Below, piece after piece: positions 58,901 through 64,000 of a DNA stretch of 64,000 nt. Each line of letters begins with the position of its first letter. Position 1 is the first letter of the stretch. The DNA comes from Spinellus fusiger (taxonomy: Eukaryota > Mucoromycota > Mucoromycetes > Mucorales > Phycomycetaceae), in assembly GCA_025094145.1 (NCBI GenBank), contig JALLLS010000005.1, positions 62,001 to 126,000 of the forward strand, given 5' to 3'. The notes below the pieces were generated by a model. That model worked only from the letters and a program-made list of their open reading frames with translations. It made no database searches and was not told where the DNA came from. Made by a program: the position numbers and the translations under genes.

Positions 58901-59850
58901 TTGATTTCATGCATTAAACTCTGTAGCCTTTCCAAGGTTCCAGGATTGACATGGTTGGATACAGCATGTCTATTGTTTGTCTCATTGACTGTATCAAATA
59001 CATATATTTGAGAGAAATTAGGCTGTGCACCTTCTTCAGGTAAGAGTGATCCTATGCAATGATAAAGGCTTCCATGTATATGGAAAGCATAGGCCCCACC
59101 ATGGCTGTTTTGGACTTGAGTGTCCAACTTAACACCTAAAGAAGTGAATCCAAGAGCATTGTTATATGCTCTTATGTTTCTCTTAAACTCTTTTGACTGT
59201 TCAGTGTTGTCTTGCAGAAGCTCACTTATGGTGGAAGGAGTAGAGTGTAAAGGCTCCAATATGTATTTGCCTGTTTAATGATACTAAAAGGTTAATCAGA
59301 CAATCTGAAGATTAGCTTTCTTACCAAGTCCACAACATAATTGAAAACGTGGTTCTAAAATGCTACCACTCTTCTTTTCATCTAACCACATTAATGCACA
59401 ACAAAAACTACACTTTAGATGCATATGCTCCAAATCATCCCAAGCAGGTTCACAGTCATTGTCTCTTCTACCAATACAATACATAGATACTTGGCTGTTC
59501 ACTCTGTTATTAGGGCATTGGTGGCTGCTAGCATATTGATGTCCAGCTTGACCACAGCTCAGACAGTGATGTACAGTATTCACAATAGTGTCTCTGCTTT
59601 CTCTTTGGTTTCTATCATTGTTTGGACAGTTACAATGACTTTTGCACAAATGACCATATTTGCAACAGCTAGTACATTGAATGACCATATTTGATGTCTC
59701 AGCTTCTTGTATACCACTGTCAGTTTCTTCCATGTCAACCTCCATTTGCTTATTTTGTTGGTTTAAAGAATTAAGAGGGCAACTGCAATGAGTTTTGTGA
59801 GAATGTCCAGGCTGTGAGTAGCTTGTGCAGTATACGTTTTGATTTGGCAT
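55972..59850 (-). mobile_element. Helitron (RepHel) coding region, truncated helicase
   Basis: Minus strand. An N-terminal ORF from ATG 59850 has repeated zinc-knuckle-like Cys/His units (CTSCCKYGHLCKSHCNC, CLSCGQAGHQYASSH). The Helitron-like N-terminal domain follows (QSYDPMSYVLLFPDGQLGW), with FITFTCNPTWPEI. The HUH nuclease motif is GLPHAHILL near 57950, and the two-Tyr motif is YIYKYVYKG near 57530. The PIF1-type helicase has Walker A GPGGTGKTF (near 56460), KLIVWDEASM and FGGDFRQVLP. The frame stops at 56014 and helicase motifs IV-VI are absent; a Tc1 terminus lies at 55969. Stops or frameshifts near 57210, 57622 and 58000, and a probable intron near 58650-58745. Confidence 0.88.
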
Positions 59851-60055
59851 TTAAATAACTTTAGAAGAGAAAAAAGAAGAGTACTAAGATGACTTCCTAC
59901 TTCTTCCCTGTTTGCTCACTCACTCAAGAAATGCTGACATGCTTGGCAAAATTCATATCAACTATCCACTTGTCTGCTTGAAATAAGGCTTATATGTCTG
60001 GCAAAAAGAGGGTGTCTGACAAAAGGATGCATGGCTGTTTTTTACAAATTGCTAA
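59851..60055. other. Helitron 5' flank, no gene
   Basis: Short non-coding stretch with purine tracts and two GCTTGGC/CTGGCAAAA-like words. The Helitron 5' terminus (expected TC at an A/T site) cannot be pinned down by eye. Confidence 0.4.
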
Positions 60056-62064
60056 CTGCTATACACAAGGAGATTTTTGGGATATATAAGGAAATATTCT
60101 GAGGATAAAATCAAAATCTTCTTATGATTGGCTAATGTGTTTGAAAATGCCTTTTTGTTGTCCAGAGGGTTGATTTCAAACTCTGCCTGCCTATCAGAAC
60201 AAAGATAATTGCAAAGTCAATTATAAAGTAGAAAATTGGCTGTAAAGACAAAAAATAGAACAAGAATCTTCTTAATTTTATAACTCAGTCACTGATATTC
60301 CTCTCTTAACATAATATGTTACCCTTAAACCCACAGTATTTGCAGCATAACAATGTTTAAAAATATTTATTGTGGGACTCACACGGAATTAACTCCAGTG
60401 GTCATTGTCCAAAAGAGAGAGCCAAACTTACTTACATTGAGCACAGTGCATTCATTCATTGACTGAATGTCAACTGCCTCTACAACTACTACACCATCAT
60501 ATCTCACCTCAACAGTGGTGCTCAAGGGCAAGACAACATTGTTTCCAATGTTATCTTTAAGGCCAATGGCAAAAAAAGAGGAAAGGTTGTGGGTTTCTTT
60601 GGCAAAAGCCAGATGTTGTGAGTGAGTGAGTGAGTTTTGGTCAGAGGCTAGTTTGAAGTTTTATGGAAGAATTGTGGCAATATTCTTCTCAATGGCAACA
60701 TCTCAAGAGGGCAAGCATCAGTTGGTGAAGATTATCCTTTCATGGATAAACTTGTTGAATTGCTTGCCTCTTTCTGTTTCATAATGAATGGGCAAGGCAA
60801 AGCAAGTAATATCTTCACAAAGATGACCAAGCAAATGCAACTTGAGAGTGCTGCCAATGGTTGCTTTCTTTGCAGACTTGCTGGGTGCTGCCAATGCATT
60901 GTAGTTGGCAATTGATCTCTTCAAATCTGTGACAATGGACTCCACATTGTTCAAATAAACATCTAAGGATGTTTCAATTCTTTGCATGTATAACAGGGAT
61001 ACAAGAGAACCAAGCTTAACAAAACAATCAAAAATGATTGCCTTTGAAGTATTGTTGCTGATGAGTTGTTTTTGAATTAATTGATTCAAAATGGTGGGCA
61101 TCTGCTGAACAATGATCTTAAAATCTCTTCTGAGATATGAGCCACAGAGGCAAAAAGTTGTGTGGTGCTTTCTTGTGAAAGCCTTTGAGTTGTAGTTGAA
61201 GAAGCTTTCTTCCAAGTGCTTGACTTCTTTTTCTGTGTAAAATGGCACCATACCAATCACAAGGTGTTTGGCAACACCAAGGAGGATAGTATGCAAGATT
61301 TCTACTGGGCAATCCTTGGAGGGATCCCACAACTGGAGAGACAAGAGGGCTTCACCACCAGTTAGCTTATAGCCAGTGCTGGGGTTACTTCTGGGGCTGG
61401 CATTGTTGGGGTTGTTGTTGTACTGTTGGCACATCTCCACCAACTCTTCTCTTCTTCTGGCAGGGGCACCCTCCACTACTGCACTTCCACTTCCCTTCCT
61501 CCAGAAACATTTTCTACATGGTAGATTGGCACTTGCACCAAGACTACATGCCACAGCTGCATGTATAGGATTGTCTGCCATGATGAGGTGAAGTACACCA
61601 ACAACAAGGACAGATTCTCCAAACTCCACATCAAACATCTTGACACCTCTCTCCAACATCTCCAAGTCCTTTACCAGCTCTGGAAGCATCTCTATTGCCA
61701 ACAACTTGTTGCTGGTACAAAGAAAGAACATATTCTCAACCCTGTTTTGTTCTTTGAATGCCATTGCAGCAGGAGACATCACCCAACTCTCAAACTTATT
61801 CCACTTCTTGGTGGTGTTTCCACTTGTGTCATCTGAGAACAAGTTCAGAGGCACAATTTTCACTGGCATGAACTGTCTTCTGGAGCTAGTAGTGACTCTT
61901 TTGAGAGGGTGGTGGTTGGTGGAGTTAATGTGGGTAGTGGAAGAAATCTTAATGTCTCTAACAATGTCAAGAATGACAACACTGTCAACAGAGAAACCAG
62001 GTGTTGCTTCATAAGCCTCAGCCATCAGTCTATCATGTTGCATGAAGAAAAAGGCAAGCTTGTA

Positions 62065-62105
<41 letters not shown>

Positions 62106-63203
62106 CACCAAGAGAGGCATGCACAATGTCTCCAACCCAGAGATCAACAGAAGTACCGTTGATGGTAACAGTGACCATGGGGTGCTGAAACAGCAGGTGA
62201 GTTCTCCACTTCTCTCCCTGAGTTACAGAAACTTGTTGATTTGGAGTTCTGTCTGGCAGGGCAGAGAGCATCTTTGTCTTGAGGGGGTTGGCAGTGAGAA
62301 GCCTCAAATGCTTGGAGGGTTTGTTCATAGAGAACTGGTGGATGGTGGTGGTGGGGGGCAAGCCTTTGCAGGTTTCAATCACTGTAACATTATGGGTAGT
62401 GGTGTGGAACTTGGGGACATGGCTTCTCACCCTCTTCTCAAGGTTAAGAACCCTGTTTAAAGCAGGGACTTTCTCCTGAGGATTGGCAAGACAAGCCTCT
62501 CTCACATCTTTGCACAAGGTAGTGATCTCCCCTGCAAATCTTCTTGAGATACGTTCCTCATTTTTAGTAAAGAAACAATGTATTATCATCTCCAGCTTTG
62601 TTGAGAATGGGAAGATATTATCTACAGAGGCAGCCTCCTCAAAGGTGTTGTTGCTGCTGTCAAAATCATTTTCCCTGGTAACCCAAAGAGGTTCTTCTTC
62701 AAGAACTTCCTCATCTTCAACAACAAACTCCTGGTCATCATCACCTTCCTCTTCTACATGGAAGACTGTGGTGATGGCAGGGAGAGGTCTGTAAACAATA
62801 GAAAGAAATCATGATGAGCTTGGTTCTTATCATTCTATGCTTCTGTTTCTACAATAAATACCCAGAAGAAGACTCAGGCATGGAACTGTTCATAGTAGAG
62901 AATGAGCAACATTACTTTTAGACTTGAGATTATCCTTACATTTTATGAGTAGAAAGGTGTGATTTCAGATTTCCCTTTGTTTTGAAAATCTTCTGGCAGA
63001 CAGTGCAGGTGGGAATTTCATTCTTCTTAAAGTTGATGGTGGTGAGGGACATGGTAAAAGAGATTTCAATATAAAAACAGAAAGAGAGTGAGCTGTTTGA
63101 CTTGAGGATTTTGACTTAATAAATTATTGAAAAGTGGAGGCTAAAGTGATACATCACCAAAATCAAAATATTTTCTTATTCTTTTGTCTGTTATTCTTTT
63201 GTT
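60056..63203 (-). mobile_element. CACTA/EnSpm-like DNA transposon, copy B (right end missing)
   Basis: Left end TACACAAGGAGATTTTTGGG corresponds to the inner terminus of copy A at 32348, and collinearity with copy A continues to 63203 (35741 in A). There homology stops and LINE ORF1 sequence begins, so the right terminus is lost. Confidence 0.65.
60379..63052 (-). pseudogene. C2H2-finger CACTA-like transposase, copy B (nearly intact)
   Basis: Exon 1 (ATG at 63050-63052) codes the same C2H2 finger as copy A. The intron is spliced to exon 2, which is open without break from 62790 to a stop at 60718, about 690 codons. Core blocks: HLIMADNPIHAAVACSLGAS, PCRKCFW, PVEILHTILLGVAKHL, then YETERGKQFNKFIHERI. 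A 13-residue poly-Thr tract (ACA repeat, 62065-62103) interrupts a region that is short in copy A. After the stop the frame resumes (CLPS, stop, DVAIEKNIATILP), lacks about 240 bp present in A (the GGYWQVPGHSG part), and ends FGSLFWTMTTGVN at 60379. It could still be translated as a protein lacking its C-terminal domain. Confidence 0.68.
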
Positions 63204-64000
63204 TGATCAAGTCAAGTACACAATCACTTTTTTTGACATGATTGAGAAAACAACGCCATGGAATGGCATTAATAAAAATGTTACTGGCCCAAGGCTGTTT
63301 ATTTGTTGCCCTAATAAGGCACTTCATATCTTCATGGCTCCTGGCTGTGAGTCTCTTTGCCATGTGGACCCTGTTACATCTGCATAGGCCTGCACAATGC
63401 ACCCTGAGTGTGTTATATTCAACTTTGGAAAACAGGCCAAGTCTCAAGACATTGCCCCAGTCTTGATCCACCAACTGGGTGCAGTGGTTGCAATTACCAC
63501 ATGCTACACCAGAGCCAAAGACCTCATACAAGAGGTCATATTCAAGAACCCCAAGATGCACCTTAAGGCCACCTCTGAAGGTGTGTCCTTTAACAACATG
63601 AGGGTTGTTGCTTCTGCTGGGCTTGACTCAGATGCCAACCTGGTAAAGGTTGACCTATACCAGATCCCCAGTTGCCACCCCAAGAGGGATTTGCAGGCAC
63701 CCATTGTTGAGGCATTCCAGCCTTATGGCAAGGTTGTGCACCTTTGTGCTTATGTGGATGAGCACAAGATTTTCCGAGGTGAGGCCTCAGTTCTTCTGGA
63801 CATCTCTGATGTGGACAATGTCCAACCCCTTTGCTGCTTTCTCCACCTTGGAGGCTCCATCAGTGCCCCTGTCAAGATCCATGCCAAGGGCATCCCACCC
63901 TACTGCTGGTACTGCTGCCAGGAAGGGCACCTGAAAAAAGACTGTGAGGTGCGTCCTGCTCTTGCTCCCCACTGCCACACGTGTGGTATAGCTGGCCACA
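63204..64000 (+). pseudogene. LINE ORF1 (gag-like) fragment, runs off the window
   Basis: Plus strand, starting inside the gene: FFDMIEKTTPWNGINKNVTGP and, after a stop/frameshift near 63387, FNFGKQAKSQDIAPVLIHQL. An RNA-binding-like stretch follows (KVDLYQIPSCHPKRDLQAPI, YGKVVHLCAYVDEHKIFRGE). Zinc knuckles close it: CWYCCQEGHLKKDC near 63902 and a second beginning CHTCGIAGH at the edge. This is the N-terminal and central part of an ORF1 of which the 55-kb LINE keeps only the C-terminal part; whether they are the same family cannot be tested because they do not overlap. Confidence 0.65.

Overview
The window reads as nuclear DNA of an early-diverging filamentous fungus, most likely Mucoromycotina (a Mucorales-like genome). 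The evidence is genes split by many introns of about 50-100 bp with GTAAGN donors, A+T-rich intergenic DNA full of microsatellites, fungal-type housekeeping proteins, and a transposon set (Tc1/mariner, RepHel Helitron with zinc knuckles, CACTA-like, Ty3/gypsy, LINE) typical of that group. I cannot name the species from the sequence.

The left part (1-11.7 kb) is gene-dense. In order it holds a 5'-partial RBR ubiquitin ligase (Ariadne type), a WRN-type DEDDy 3'-5' exonuclease, actin-related protein Arp5 (INO80 complex), an unrecognised multi-exon gene, a DUS4-type tRNA dihydrouridine synthase facing it tail to tail, and a small poly-Gln/proline membrane protein. The next 4.7 kb (11.7-16.4 kb) is a transposon graveyard: a Tc1 remnant, an internally deleted Helitron fragment, and a decayed ORF that may be Fanzor/TnpB-related.

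Genes return at 16.4-30.4 kb: a SNF5/SFH1 chromatin-remodelling subunit, a small complex I subunit (NDUFB2 type), ribosomal protein eL32, a bZIP factor of the Cys-3/Gcn4 type, and a large MON2 endosome-Golgi trafficking scaffold on the minus strand.

From about 30.5 kb to the end is a nested transposon island with no recognisable host gene. It holds two CACTA-like elements coding C2H2-finger transposases (copy A 32.2-36.5 kb, copy B 60.1-63.2 kb), an unfamiliar two-finger C2H2 gene with a second inverted partial copy, and two Ty3/gypsy elements of different families, one interrupted by a structurally perfect Tc1 element. It also holds three LTRs of a third LTR family lying at truncation points, a LINE fragment, a RepHel Helitron, and LINE ORF1 at the right edge. 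Repeats X, Y and Z tie the pieces together.

The most unusual signals are: a 25-26 bp periodic array of a near-palindromic ACCATAAGGT motif in the U3 of an LTR; a full-length Tc1 transposase with Asn at both catalytic Asp positions; an identity step between CACTA copies A and B (introns the same, adjacent exons diverged); and the unknown zinc-finger gene between copies of repeat X.
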